DNA of 64,000 nucleotides from the NCBI GenBank assembly GCA_029817715.1, contig JARUPY010000539.1:4749501-4813500 (forward strand), written 5' to 3'. Origin of the DNA: Melastoma dodecandrum (lineage: Eukaryota; Streptophyta; Magnoliopsida; Myrtales; Melastomataceae). The notes below the pieces were generated by a model, which saw nothing but the letters and a program-made list of their open reading frames with translations, did not search any database and was not told the DNA's origin. A program made the position numbers and the translations under genes. This document shows positions 35,249 through 47,344 of the stretch, piece by piece (position 1 is the first letter of the stretch; each line of letters starts with the position of its first letter).

Positions 35249-38200
35249 TTATTCTCTTGTAACCCGAGGGGCGTGGAATCGTGGAAACTTTTGTAAGAGG
35301 TCAACCAAGAACTCCCAAGTAGCTGCCTCTGCTTGTTGGTGATGCCATTTAACCAGAACCTTAGTAGCTGCAGAATTTCCCCGACGAACCATTTTCCTCT
35401 GCAGGATAAGCTCTGGCAGCCAAGTATTTGTGCACATATCCAAAAGAGTTGAAGAATACCGATCATTGGAGCTCAAACACTTCTTTAGTCTGGACATATG
35501 GAAGACTGGATGTATTTGAGAGCTAGCAGGCAACTCCAAGCGATAAGCTAGAGCACCCACTTTATCTATCACTTTATACGGCCCATAATATAGGAAAGCC
35601 AGCTTACTGGTGTGCCCTCTCGTGACTGAGGTTTGTCGGTGCGGTTGAAGCTTCACATATACCAAATCACTTACCTGAAAACTCCTATCAGACCGATGCC
35701 GATTTGCCAATTGAACCATCCTATTTAGAGCTCTATGGATGTGAAATATGAGAAGTTGAATGACAGCCTCCTTATTTGTAAGTTCTCTGTCCACAGTCAT
35801 GTTAGGAGAGGTGCCTTAAATATAAGGAAGATGAACCAGGGCTCATACCCGTAGAGGGCCCGAAATGGAGTCATACATATGGAAGAATGATGAGTGGTGT
35901 TATACCACCATTCCGCTAAAGAAAGCCACCTGTACCATTTGGTTGGACAGTCAACGCACATGCAGCGAAGATAAGTCTCAACACATCTGTTCACAACTTT
36001 TGTTTGGCCGTCTGTCTATGAGTGATATGCAGAGGAAAGCCGTAGCTCCACTCCTTGTAGTATAAAGAGATTTTGTCAAAGATCACTAAGAAAGATAGGA
36101 TTCATGTCGCTGACAATAGTATTCGAAAGGCCGTGGAGTTTAAAGACATTATCCGGGAAAGCCGTAGCCACTGTCATGGCTTTAAATGGATGTTTCAAAG
36201 CAATGATATGGGCAAACTTAGTTAGTCTCTCAACCACTACCATGATGACCTCCTTTCCCAGAGATTTGGGTAACCCCGTGATGAAGTCCATACTACTATC
36301 AGACCAAATAGAGGTGGGAATAGGCAAGGGCTGCAACAATCCGGGATAAGCTGAAGGATCATACTTGCACTTCTGACAAATATCGTAGCTGCATATAAAC
36401 CGTTTAACATTTTCCCCTAACCCCCTCCAAAAGCAAAAACCAGAAATCCGTTTGATAGTGGCATTAATTCTCGAGTGGCCCCCTGTTGCAGATGAATGAA
36501 AAACTCGAATTATTGTCTCCCTGAGCTGGGAATTGTTTCCAACAACTAGTTTCCCCTTCCTCCTCAACAGCCCCTGTTTGAAGGAATAGTGCAAAACTTA
36601 TCCAGACGCAAGTTGCTACAGAATTGCTCTGAGAGATGCATCACCTTGCCAACTGTTCTTGATCTCATCCAATAATGAACCTTACTGCAACTCTAATGCG
36701 ATAGTCATCAATTTAGGACTTGAGATTCTAGAGAGAGCATCGGCTGCAATATTGTTCTTACCCTTCTTGTAACTTATCTCAAAATCATACCCAACTAGTT
36801 TTGACAACCACTGAAACTGCATTTCATTGTGTAGCCGCTGCTCCAATAAGTACTTTAGGCTTTGGTGGTCAGTCTTTACTATAAAATGCTTGCACATCAG
36901 ATAATACTTATTTATCGATTACATATACCAGAGATAGCATCTCCTTCTCATAAATCGACATTCCTAGATGTCGTTGGGCTAAGGCCTTGCTAATAAAGGC
37001 TATTGTGTGTCCTTCCTACATCAATACAGCCCCAATTCCTTGCGAACTAGCATCTGTCTCCACCACGAAGGTTTTAGAAAAATCATGCAGCGCTAACGTT
37101 GGTGTAGAGGTCATGGCCTCCTTTAGTTGCAGAAATGTCGACTGTGGCTGTGACGTCCATTGGAAAGCATCCTTTTTGAGTAATTGAGTTAGAGGTTTGC
37201 TGATAGCCCCATAGCCCCTCACAAAACGTCTGTAGTACCCCGTCAAGCCCATGAATCCCCGGAGCTGCTTAATATTGACTCGTGCCGGCCAATTCAGAAC
37301 TGCCCCCACCTTTTTAGGATCAGTAGATACACCTTTTTCTTTAATGAAATGGCCTAAGAACTCTATCCTCCTCTTAGCAAACGAACACTTACTCATCTTG
37401 GCCACTAAACAATTTTGTAGCAGAAGATGTAACACCTAAGAGAGATGAGAAAAATGTGCCTGCAAGGTAGGACTGTAAATGAGGATATCATCAAAGAAAA
37501 CTAGCACACTCCTCCGAAGATAATGTCTGAAAACTTCATTCATTAAGGCCTGGAAAGCAGATGGGGCGTTAGTTAATCCAAAGGGCATCACTAAGAACTC
37601 ATAATGCCCATCGTGAGTTTTGAAAGCCGTTTTCGGTATATCTTCTTCTCTGACTCTAATCTGATGGTATTCGGACCTCAGATCAAGCTTTAAAAACCAG
37701 CTCTCCCCCTTCAATTCATCCGGCAACTCTTCTATAATAGGAATCGGATACTTGTCTTTTACCGTCTTCTTGTTAAGTTTCCTATAATCGATGCATAGTC
37801 GCCACGTTCCATCATTTTTCTTAACCAACACCACCGGAGGAGAAAACGGACTACAACTGGGTCTGATTACTCCGGCTTACAGCATTTCATCCACCAACTT
37901 TTCTATGATATCGTTTTGGTAACTAAAATGTCTATATGGTCATAAACTGAGACCCTGCACTCCTTCTTCCAAGATAATAGCATGATCTTGTTTCCTCCTA
38001 GGAGGCAACCCTTTAGGTTCGTCAAAGACTATGAAATTTTGAAATCAGTTGTTGTACTTCAGCTAGAATTGCAGAATTATAATCACTACCCTGTTCTTCC
38101 TGCTTCCCAGGGATTATCATAAGGTCCATCTCTTTACTGTCTAAAGAGAATACTCTTGTTGTAACAGTTGCAAATTCCCCACTTCCAACTGTCAACCGCA

Positions 38201-39725
38201 CTAACTTTCCCTCTTTCCAGAAGTGCATTGTGAGATTTGGGAAATCCCATAGTACCTTTCCTAACGAATTCAACCATTCCATACCAAGAATCATTTCGCA
38301 TCCCTTGATGGGCATCAATAACACATCTGCAGTTTACCTTTCTCCTTATAATTCCCATTGAAATTTCCTAATCATCGAAGCACATATCATCCTCTCCCCA
38401 TTAGCTACAAGCACTCTCTTTTCTACAACCACCTGAATCGGACATCCCAGCTGTTTGGCCACTCCTAAGTCCAAAAAATTGTGCGTGCTCCTAGAGTCGA
38501 CTAAAATTGTCAACCTTCTCTTCTTATAAAACCCCACAACCTTCATTGTATGATTTTTAAAAGAGAGAGCCACCCCATGAAGAGCATGTAACGAAATAAT
38601 CGGTGTATCTGGCTTTTCTAGTGTCACCCCTCCCATTTCCTCCTATTCGAATTCTCCCTCTGGTTCCTCCGACTCCAAGGTGATTGGGTATAATCTTCGG
38701 TTGTTGCATTTATAATTGAACGAGTATTTCTCATCACACCAAAAGCACAAAGCCTTCTGCCTTTTTTCCTCCATTTCTGCTGGAGTGAGTATCTTATGTG
38801 GTGGTTGATATGGTAACGATCGTAAGCCTGTAGCACCAACACCCCTTAGTCCATTCTCCAATGATCTTCCACTAGGCAGCCTTGTAGAGGGACTATTTAA
38901 AGTTCCTGTTGTTACCCTTCTCCGTGTATTCCGTGACTCCATTCTTCTTCCTCTAGTTATTTGCTCTCTTCCCCTGTAACCGACCCTTCATCATCATTAC
39001 ATAGTGTCTTCGCAAAGCCAATTGCCTGCTGTAACGTACGAGGGTTCAACATTGTGACAAATTTCTTAGTTTCTCTCTTCAACCCACCAATAAACAAAGC
39101 TACCTGATCTTCGTTTTGACAATTCCACTTTAGTGACTAAGGAAACAAACTCCTCTACGTATTCAGATAAATTGGTCTTCTCTCTCAATTCCTTCAGCAA
39201 TACCATGGATCTCGTCAGTTCGTTCGGACCAAATCTCACCAACATTGCAGCAGCGTACTCGTTCCAACTCACCGCACCACCCAACTCCTTTCCACGTATG
39301 AACGCATAGTGCCATTCAATGGCTGGCCCAAGCAAGTGCACTGAAGCTATGCTTACCTTGAGTTCCGCAGGGGTGTCATCCAACTCAAAAACCTCTCTCT
39401 GCGGAGTATCCATTCATGTACATTCGCCCCATCAAACTCCGGAAATTCCACTTTCGTCTACCTCGTCACTTTGTCTCCACTCCACACCTGCCGGTCATCT
39501 CTTCTGGAACTCGAGTTGTTCCTATCCACAGATGGTGTTCTCTCCTTCCTTTTCTCCCTATCCTCTAAACCAACAATTCACGCATCCATGCCTTCAATCT
39601 TCCTCACCAGCTCTTGCAACACTTCCTTCACAGACTCCGACTCCATTTGTGCTATTCGACCGAGTGCCATTAGTCACGGGCATTCCAGGTCAGGGAAGTC
39701 GAGCTACACCGCTCTGATAACAGAT
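35249..39725 (-). mobile_element. Ty3/gypsy chromovirus, degraded internal region
   Basis: Minus-strand order: a primer-binding site TGTTATCAGAGC (39722-39711, initiator Met type), gag (about 39413-38643), protease (38636-38022; DSRSTHNF where families have DSGSTHNF), reverse transcriptase (37834-37436; [10 protein letters not shown]), connection and RNase H (37435-36682), integrase with H2C2 region (HSSATGGHSRI, CQKCKY) and DDE core (36594-35797), and a C-terminal chromodomain (KVLVKWHHQQAEAATWEF, 35800-35249). Several stops and frame changes break the polyprotein. No 3' LTR is recognisable below 35249. Confidence 0.9.
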
Positions 39726-40484
39726 GATGCAACTAAACAACAAACAACCAGCAGTAGCTGAACTTCCGATTGCATTTATAAAAACAGAGTCAAACCTCTC
39801 CTCACAACTTCGATCAACTTCTACGACCACCACCTTCCAGACAGAAAAATACAGTCATATCTCTATTACACCTCCATCCTTATCCCCTAACCACCCTCAC
39901 GCGACCCCATTCCCTTACAACAGAATTCTCTGTCCTCCTATTCCCCTAGTCCAGGTTCTTATGCTCTGCGCGCGTTTCCGTTGGGGCTTGTTTCTTTTTT
40001 CCTTCCAGCCCTTTATCTCCAACTTCTTCTACCTGCAAGTCCTCGCATTCTTCCATTCGTTCAATCTCGTCCTCCGGTTCCTTTCTTCTTCCCATGGCCC
40101 ATACCTTGCTCTTGTTGGCCCCATCCAATCCATCCAACGTCAACTCACCCCCTTCTCCACCAGCAGCCCAAGCCCGGGCCTTCCTTCCCTTGCAACGGCT
40201 ACATTAACTTTCCCGCTTTCCAAATGCATCAAAGGTAATGGCATAGACAAAGTAATCGCTCACATTGTCTCCTTTCCAGACATGATATACGGGCACGGGA
40301 CGTCCTTTGGAATCCACGGCAGGGGAACCCTGCGGCCGTGTACGTCTTCCTCCTCCCCCAACAATCCCCCACCCCCCACCCCCGACCTCCTCCTCCTTCC
40401 TCAATCAATCCCACGATGATTCTCCTGCAAAAGACCATGCATTACCGCGTCACCTCCTCACCCGATCTGAGAAATGGAAAAACA
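39726..40484 (-). mobile_element. Probable 5' LTR of the gypsy element (start undefined)
   Basis: This lies directly upstream of the primer-binding site and ends CA on the minus strand at 39725. It is C/T-rich on the plus strand with open frames but no protein family. The other LTR is missing, so the outer border cannot be fixed; the hairpin element at 40495 may have inserted at or inside it. Confidence 0.45.
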
Positions 40485-40494
40485 GAAACATTCA

Positions 40495-40937
40495 GAGTTT
40501 TGTTCCTTAATGACGTCATTTGGCGAAATATTTCGCCAAATGACGCATTAACGAAAATAATTCGCTAACTAACCCACCAAAGTCGGCCTTACAAAGGCCG
40601 ACTTCACCACACTTAGAAAAAATTTTAGCAAACGAAGTCCGGGACACTGCATGAAGGAAGTCGGCCTTTGTAAGGCCGACTTCGGTTTTGGGAAATGAAA
40701 GTCGGCCTTACTAAGGCCGACTTCCTCAATTTTTGTTTTTGCTTTTGGATTAAAAAAAATTAATGAATGGAAGGCCGACTTCCCTCACTTAGGCTTCTTT
40801 ATTTTTTTTCTTCTTTTTTTTTAATTCAAAATAAAAAAAAAAGAAGAAAATTGAGGAAGTTGGTCTTACAAAAGCCGATTTTAGTGAGTTAATTGGCAAA
40901 ATATTTCTCTAAATGACGTCATTATGGAACAAAACTC
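40495..40937. mobile_element. Second non-autonomous hairpin-array element with perfect 10-bp target duplication
   Basis: Ends are GAGTTTTGTTCC and, inverted, GGAACAAAACTC; the terminal inverted repeats run about 45 bp and include TAATGACGTCATTT. It is flanked on both sides by GAAACATTCA (40485-40494 and 40938-40947), a perfect 10-bp direct duplication. Inside are three perfect 25-bp palindromes, AAGTCGGCCTT-N3-AAGGCCGACTT, at 40580-40604, 40658-40682 and 40699-40723, plus a half unit near 40770 and a degenerate one near 40857-40882. There is no ORF. Confidence 0.88.
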
Positions 40938-40947
40938 GAAACATTCA

Positions 40948-42057
40948 TCGGCAAGAGCAACGTTATCATCCCCTCTTCCCGAAATATGATGTTGTCTTGT
41001 CTTGTATTGTCCCTGCTGTCCCACGTGTCTACGGCTTTTTGTTCCCTTCTGCCAAGAATAAGAATTAAAAAAAAATAGAAGTTTTAGTTTTGGTTTATTT
41101 ATTAAGAGAAAATCAATTTACCCCTAGCAAGCCGTGTCCGTCGGATCGATTTTCCTGCAGCCTTAATCTAACGGATGGAGATCACGACACCTGCGGCCTT
41201 GGTCGGCCCGACCCGGCCCAGTCCATAAAGATTTGAGCCGGTCCTTCCCGCCAAAGAGACGTGCTCCTTTCCTAGTTCGCCTTAGACCCGCGAGATCATC
41301 CGCGACGGCATGCCCGATGAGGCTGAGGAAGGGGATGATCTCTTTGGCCAACTATCTCATCGAGTGAGGATAACCGTCATTTTGGCTGGTTGTTTGATTT
41401 CCTTGTCTGTTGTGGATTGAGCGGGATTTCTATCAGCCAGTGGTGGAATCAGAGGGCAGCCGAGGCAGAGGTCGATGCACGGGATGGATGAGCAGTCAGA
41501 TCGGAAGCTCCTCCGGATATTAATGATCGAGGTTTGCTAGAATCCTTTTCGAGGGAAAAGTTCCGGAGGGTTGTTCAGTTAATAGTGAATCCGGTAGAGG
41601 TTCTTGTTACGCTTTTTTTTTTTTCCGAAGTATCCGGTTGAAATCGAGATTATCACCGAAAATACACAACAATCGTTTACTGTTGCAAATCGGCATGCAG
41701 AATGGAAATCGGTGAATTAGCCGTTGAATTGCACAAGTAATTAGATCCATTGTTTTTCGTGTCCGTTCAGTATAAGCTCAAGCAATACGAAAAGCAATTA
41801 TTGTTTATACGGTATGAAAAGCTTCGTATATTATTTTATATTTTACAAAAAATTTCTTATGTGAAAGTAAAAAATGCATATAAATTATGAAAGGAGTCTC
41901 TTGATGGAGATGGAACTATTTTAGAAAGGCAGGAAATATACATGACAAATTTGAGGAGGACAAATTTGCGTCTCCCCAAAATTAGCAGGTCGAAACCCCC
42001 ATCGTCCCTCCTTCACCTAGCGGCACGTTCCAAACCCCCCCTCCCAAAAAAAACAGA
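40948..42057. other. Intergenic stretch upstream of calnexin
   Basis: No gene is recognised. Short ORFs at 41163-41351 have no family resemblance. Confidence 0.5.
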
Positions 42058-42129
42058 TGACGTGGCGGAACACTGATAACGTGTCGATATCCGATTGGTC
42101 TGATGCGCAGAAATGCTTGATGACGTGGC
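42058..42129. promoter_or_regulatory. ER-stress promoter module of calnexin (UPRE-ERSE-UPRE)
   Basis: TGACGTGGC at 42058-42066 and again at 42121-42129 match the plant UPRE core TGACGTGR. Between them, 42080-42098 reads CGTG-N10-ATTGG, the reverse of CCAAT-N10-CACG, matching the plant ERSE type. All lie 140-215 bp upstream of the calnexin ATG. bZIP28/bZIP60 with NF-Y are the known binders of such sites; their action here is inferred. Confidence 0.7.
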
Positions 42130-42272
42130 GTGGATCCCACCTACAAAACTCCCTCCCAGTCCCCTCCGCCAGAATAGAATCTGTCTCGTCTCTGACGACG
42201 CTCCCCTCCCTCCTTCCCCGTCTCGCCGTCTCGTCCCATCGAAGGAAGCTGACTCGTTTGTTGCAGTGTGTG

Positions 42273-44840
42273 ATGGAGGGGAGGCGGAAGCCTATGGTGG
42301 CTGCTGCTGCTGCGGCTCTGCTCCTGCTCGTCGCTCTCTGTTTCGTCCCCGGGATTGTCGCTTCCGATCCGGTAACTTTCTTCTTGATTCCACGCGATCC
42401 AATTCGGTTCCGGATTGAATTTTTGGCTTATGTTTTTTGTTTCTGTTGATGTTGTTGTTCTGATAGGTGTTCTACGATTCGTTCGACGAGTCTTTTGACG
42501 GACGTTGGGTTGTTTCCAAGAAGGAAGACTATACAGGTATGATCACGCTCTGCTGCAGTACTTGTTTCAGCCCTCTGATGAAGATCTACCTGTTCATCTG
42601 TTTATTTGTTCGAGTTACCGTGGTTTCAAACGCACGAAATGCCTGGTGATTTGGAGAATTTTTTGAGCTTCTGTTTCTTCTTTCCAGAAGATTTAATTTA
42701 CGTTTTGAATTTCTCTCATTGGATGATCATTTGTATCTGTGTTTTTCTTTTGTTGTCTGGTTGTGAGATCTCTGCTTGGCCATTTCATGTTGCACGAAGT
42801 ATTTTTCCTAGAGGAGACGTCGATTATTGTTTGATGTGATTGTATGTTTTGGACTCAATGAACATCAGAGAGATCAACTGGCAAAAATGGCCGTTGTGAA
42901 TTCAGGGGGGTGATTGGTTTAGAAGGTTTTACCTGAGATGGGCAATGCAGCAGATAATTTCTTTGTCGGCTCGATCAATTTTCACCAAGATCAATTGCAA
43001 AATATGAACGTGTTTGGTCGTCTGTTGTTACGATTGTCATTGGAAATTACGTCTTCCTGTATTTAGATTTACTTGGAATTCCTGTTTTTCAGGTGTCTGG
43101 AAGCACGCAAAAAGCGAGGGACACGAGGATTATGGTCTTATTGTGAGTGAGAAAGCAAAGAAGTACGCCATTGTCAAGGAGCTTGATGAGGCAGTGAGTC
43201 TCAAGGATGGGACTGTCGTGTTACAATACGAGGTCCGTCTCCAAAATGGGCTTGAATGTGGCGGTGCCTATTTGAAGTATCTTCGCCCCCAGGCTGCTGG
43301 TTGGAAGGTCAATGAATTCGACAACGAGTCTCCTTACTCCATCATGTTCGGTCCTGATAAGTGTGGGGTGACAAATAAAGTGCACTTCATCTTTAACCAC
43401 AAGAACCCGAAGACTGGGGAGTACGATGAGCACCATCTCAAGTATCCTCCAACTGTGCCCTACGACAAACTCTCTCATGTCTACACTGCTATTATGACCC
43501 CTAATAATGAATTGAGGGTATTGATCGATGGGGAGGAGAAGAAGAAGGCAAACTTCCTTTCAGGTGAGGACTTCGACCCGCCGCTGATTCCTGCCAAGAC
43601 TATTCCTGATCCTGAAGATAAGAAACCGGAAGATTGGGATGAGCACGCCAAGATCCCTGATCCTGATGCTGTTAAGCCTGATGACTGGGATGAGGAAGCT
43701 CCCATGGAGATAGAAGATGAGGAGGCTGAGAAGCCTGAGGGATGGTTGGATGATGAGCCAGAGGAGATTGAAGATCCAGAAGCTACTAAGCCCGAGGATT
43801 GGGACGATGAAGAAGATGGAGAGTGGGAGGTGCCCAAGATTGAGAACCCCAACTGTGCGGTTGGACCTGGTTGTGGTGAATGGAAGAGGCCAATGAAGAG
43901 GAATCCTGAATACAAAGGAAAGTGGCATGCCCCACTCATTGACAACCCAAATTACAAGGGAATCTGGAAGCCTCAGGAAATCCCAAATCCAGCTTACTTT
44001 GAGCTTGACAAGCCAGACTTTGAGCCCATCTCTGCCATTGGCATTGAGATCTGGACGATGCAGGATGGAATCTTGTTCGACAATGTGTTGATTGCTGATG
44101 ATGAGAAGGTTGCCGAGTCCTACAGGGAGAAGGCTTGGAAACCCAAATTTGATGCCGAAAAGGAGAAACAAAAGGCGGATGAAAAGAGTGCCAGCACTGA
44201 CCTTCTTGCTGAGATTCAGGTAAGTGATTATTTCCCTGTATTTACATGCTCACTCCTCATCATTACACGGACATGCTTGAATGAGCTTCTTGGCAAAATT
44301 TTTCAGAAGAAAGTCTTCGAAGTTCTCTACAAGATAGCTGATATTCCTTTCTTGAAGCCTCACAAGGCTAAGATCTTGGTATGAGTCACTAATTCCTCAC
44401 TTTGCATTTCGTCTTCGTGAAGGCGCCGGGTTCTCCCTACCTTGGAGAGCAGACCATTGTTCACTTAATGGGTATTGTTGCCTTTTTCAGGAACTACTGG
44501 AGAAGGCGGAGGAGCAACCCAGTATGACCATTGGCGCATTGGTCGCCATCGTTATTTTGATCCTGACGACGTTCCTCAGAATTCTTATTGGTGGGAGCAA
44601 GAAACCGGCAGCCAAAGTATGAACTGATCTGCAATGATAGAGTTAGTTTAACAAGGGTTTTTGTTTGGCTATCCATGAATAACATTCTTTGAATTTGGAA
44701 CTTTAAAGGTGACTCCCACGCCAAAGAGAAGTGAATCAACCACGGAGACCTCAGAAGGTGAGGCCGATAAGGACGAGGGAAAGGGCAACGCCACGGCTGC
44801 CGCTGCGCCACGGAAGAGGAACACCAGGAGGGAAACATGA
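42273..44840 (+). CDS. CNX1: Calnexin, ER lectin chaperone (6 exons, 541 aa)
   Basis: Predicted exons are 42273-42371, 42467-42536, 43093-44219, 44307-44378, 44491-44616 and 44709-44840, all GT-AG and in frame. The signal peptide spans about residues 1-30 (a hydrophobic Ala/Leu run ending GIVAS). The luminal lectin domain contains [36 protein letters not shown] and [15 protein letters not shown]. The P-domain (from about 220) has both repeat types: [14 protein letters not shown] and its variants, then [17 protein letters not shown] and [13 protein letters not shown] transmembrane helix lies at about 467-491 ([20 protein letters not shown]) and a basic cytosolic tail ends RKRNTRRET. It folds monoglucosylated glycoproteins in the ER membrane. 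An ER-stress module sits upstream. Confidence 0.97.
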
Positions 44841-46053
44841 TTAGGGAAACCACCTCACCCCTGACGGACGGTTTTCCTCTTCGTTTTCACTATTTTTGTC
44901 ACTGGGGAATTAGGTCTATTTTTAGGACTTATCTGGAAATTTTGCCCCCGAGTTTTTGATTCCTTAACAGAGCAGCTCTATTGTTGTTTTAGCAGATTAT
45001 TGCTTACATTTACTCAAGGGTTTGGAAACAGATTTTTTCTGAGAAGAACCATTTATATAACCTGTTGGCATTCCTTGTTGTTAGGGTAAGAAAACTTTGT
45101 TCACAATGGCAAAAGCCTCTCATCTCTGCCCGACAAAGCTTGATTTCTAAGCATCTGATGTCTATCCTCTGACTGCCGAATAACGTGCATCTCGTTAAAG
45201 CAGTAATAACGTAGCGGTCGAACTGAAACTCATGTTAAACCGCGAGGCAATGAACCTGTCTCCCTGGCAACAAGTCCCCCGAGAGACGACAAGCAGAGAT
45301 AGTTTGAGGGAATGTGTCCTTGTCATGGCAAAACCCGAGAACCAGCGTTCTCCTATATGGACAGCTTCCCTTACCTCGCCGCGGACGAGGCGGTGATATA
45401 TGAGGTTGTTCCACGACTAAGTGTCCGGAAGCATAATTTCGCCAATCGGTTGGTGGATCGCGGCAAAGCCTGCGGTTCTCCGCACAGGGCGCACGAAGTT
45501 GGTTCCTTCTTGCAGAGGGCGCCTGTGGGGACTGCCGGCAAGGGAGGATATCCCCTCAGGCAGGCTGTAGTGGCCTCCCCCAGAGAAGTGGGTCAACGAA
45601 AGAGACTTGGCGGGCAATGGGGATCTTGTCTGAGGGTTGCTTCAGAGACATCGGACGGGCACAACATGGTTGGATATGGCCCGATGATGAAATATGTTCC
45701 CCAAGCTCAGACCGCGCCACAAGACAGATGCATCTGACCAGTCACGAATCGATAAACTTAGTCGATGTCTCGCAGATTGATATTATTCAGGAATATCCTA
45801 CACCCATTAAGAGCAAGGTTCCCAGTTCGCTCAACACTTGCAGTCGCAAAAAGAGTTAGACAACCCCAAAAACTGGCCGAGTCTGAGCCTCTCTCCGTCG
45901 TAAATTGACGACACGAATCGGTGAATGTCGGAAAGGTGGGCAACGCACCTCATGAACACTGGGGTAAAGATAGACTATAACAAGCATAATGGATGAAGGG
46001 ATATTATTTCAAATGGACAAATGCTGAAATCGTTATGTGACGCTCGGGAGAGG
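44841..46053. other. Calnexin 3' flank and gene-free stretch
   Basis: The first ~200 bp are probably 3'UTR. The GC-richer 45180-45900 part has short ORFs (for example 45312-45737) without family resemblance. Confidence 0.45.
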
Positions 46054-47166
46054 CTACGCTTTCGCCAAGTCCTTCAGTGCATTATTTATCTGCTCCTCGC
46101 TCATCCCTTCCAGTCGAATTCCCTTCTCCACACCAAAGTCTAGAAAATGAGAAGCTCACAGGGATCAGTTCCACAGCAAGAGCATCCGATCACAATAACA
46201 ACACACAATTCATCAAGAAGAAGAACTCAAAGCAAAGCAATTCGAAACACTGTCTAGACGATAAAGGCCTCATCACCATACAGCCTCATCAGACATCCTA
46301 TCAAACCTTAAACATCATCACTATCAATATGAAACATGTAAACTCGTCAAATGGCCAACATGTGTGAAATGCCTCTTCCAATTGCGAAATTTTCCGCAAA
46401 TAAAGCTTCTTCACACACTGGAACACAAATGGCCACTCCCTTGGAAATATATTCACTCCCATCACAAACAAATCAGATGAAAAAATCTCTTGATGATGCA
46501 TCATCAAAAACAATCTAAAGATGGCGAACTGGCTTATGTAAAGGTCAACGTCATCAGATAAGGCCGCAGACCTATAGCTATCCGAGAAAATGATGGTAAT
46601 AACCACATGTCTCGAAGGAACGAGCTTTCAACATCTCTGCCATGCTTCACCAACGGAACCAAAACGGAAAACGGAAACACCAACTCTTAAGTACCAATCA
46701 ATACCAGCAGAACTGAAGGGAAATGAAGTCCATTGGCATCATTTTGAGCATGGCACGCCGGAACCCAGAATCTCCGCACAACGCGAAACCCGCACGCCCA
46801 AAGAATCATAAAATCGATGAGGACAGACAACAGAATCTAGCATGGGGCAAAGAGGGAGAGGGGGGATTACCGTATCTGGCCCACAACTGAGGCTCGGTGC
46901 CGCGGCACTCACGGATCAAAATGGGAAGCTTAGGGTTAAGGGACTTCAACTCCTTGTAGTTCTTCTCCACGAACGACCTTTTAAACCCCACACACATCAA
47001 AACAAGAATCAAACCCTTCCCCCCCAAATCAACAGTCGCTGATGTCAACCCAACACAATCAACAAACACCGAGAACTGACCTCGCGGCGGAGCTCTCGGG
47101 GGAGGACTGGCAGAACAAGAACCTCAGCTCCCTTATGCTCTTCGACAGCTGGCCCCTCCACGCCAT
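46054..47166 (-). CDS. NDUFA2: NADH dehydrogenase (complex I) B8 subunit, NDUFA2-like (3 exons, 92 aa)
   Basis: Predicted exons are 47081-47166, 46871-46977 and 46054-46139; splicing is GT-AG and the frame is kept. The protein starts MAWRGQLSKSIRELRFLFCQ, continues SFVEKNYKELKSLNPKLPIL, ECRGTEPQLWARY and DFGVEKGIRLEGMSEEQINN, and ends KDLAKA. It is a thioredoxin-fold accessory subunit of mitochondrial complex I. The length fits the family. The second intron is about 730 bp. Site II-type motifs lie upstream. Confidence 0.95.
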
Positions 47167-47275
47167 TGTTGTCTCCTCTCCTCTCTTTCCCACCCTTTCC
47201 TTCAACTTTGCCTCGCTTTGTCGCAGGTTGGATGTCCGAAAGGCTTCAAACTGAGGCAGGGGATGTGGGCTTTTT

Positions 47276-47344
47276 AGCCCATAGAGGCACAATTACCCTT
47301 TATGGCCCAATAACCATTTAAGGCCCATGATATGGCTAGGGTTT
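47276..47344 (-). promoter_or_regulatory. Site II (TGGGCY) cluster and telo-box of the B8 gene
   Basis: On the minus strand TGGGCT (47281-47276), TGGGCC (47309-47304) and TGGGCC (47327-47322) occur with AAACCCTA (47344-47337), 110-180 bp upstream of the ATG. TCP-bound site II elements with telo-boxes are typical of nuclear genes for mitochondrial and ribosomal proteins. Confidence 0.6.

Noticed and set aside
39724..40419. 231-codon ORF
   Set aside because: It lies in the probable gypsy LTR on the opposite strand, is Ser/Pro-rich and has no family motif.
43481..44171. Minus-strand ORFs of 154 and 203 codons
   Set aside because: They are antisense to the repetitive calnexin P-domain exon.
45312..45737. 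141-codon ORF downstream of calnexin
   Set aside because: No recognisable domain, no splice context, and stops in neighbouring sequence. It is probably chance in a GC-richer stretch.
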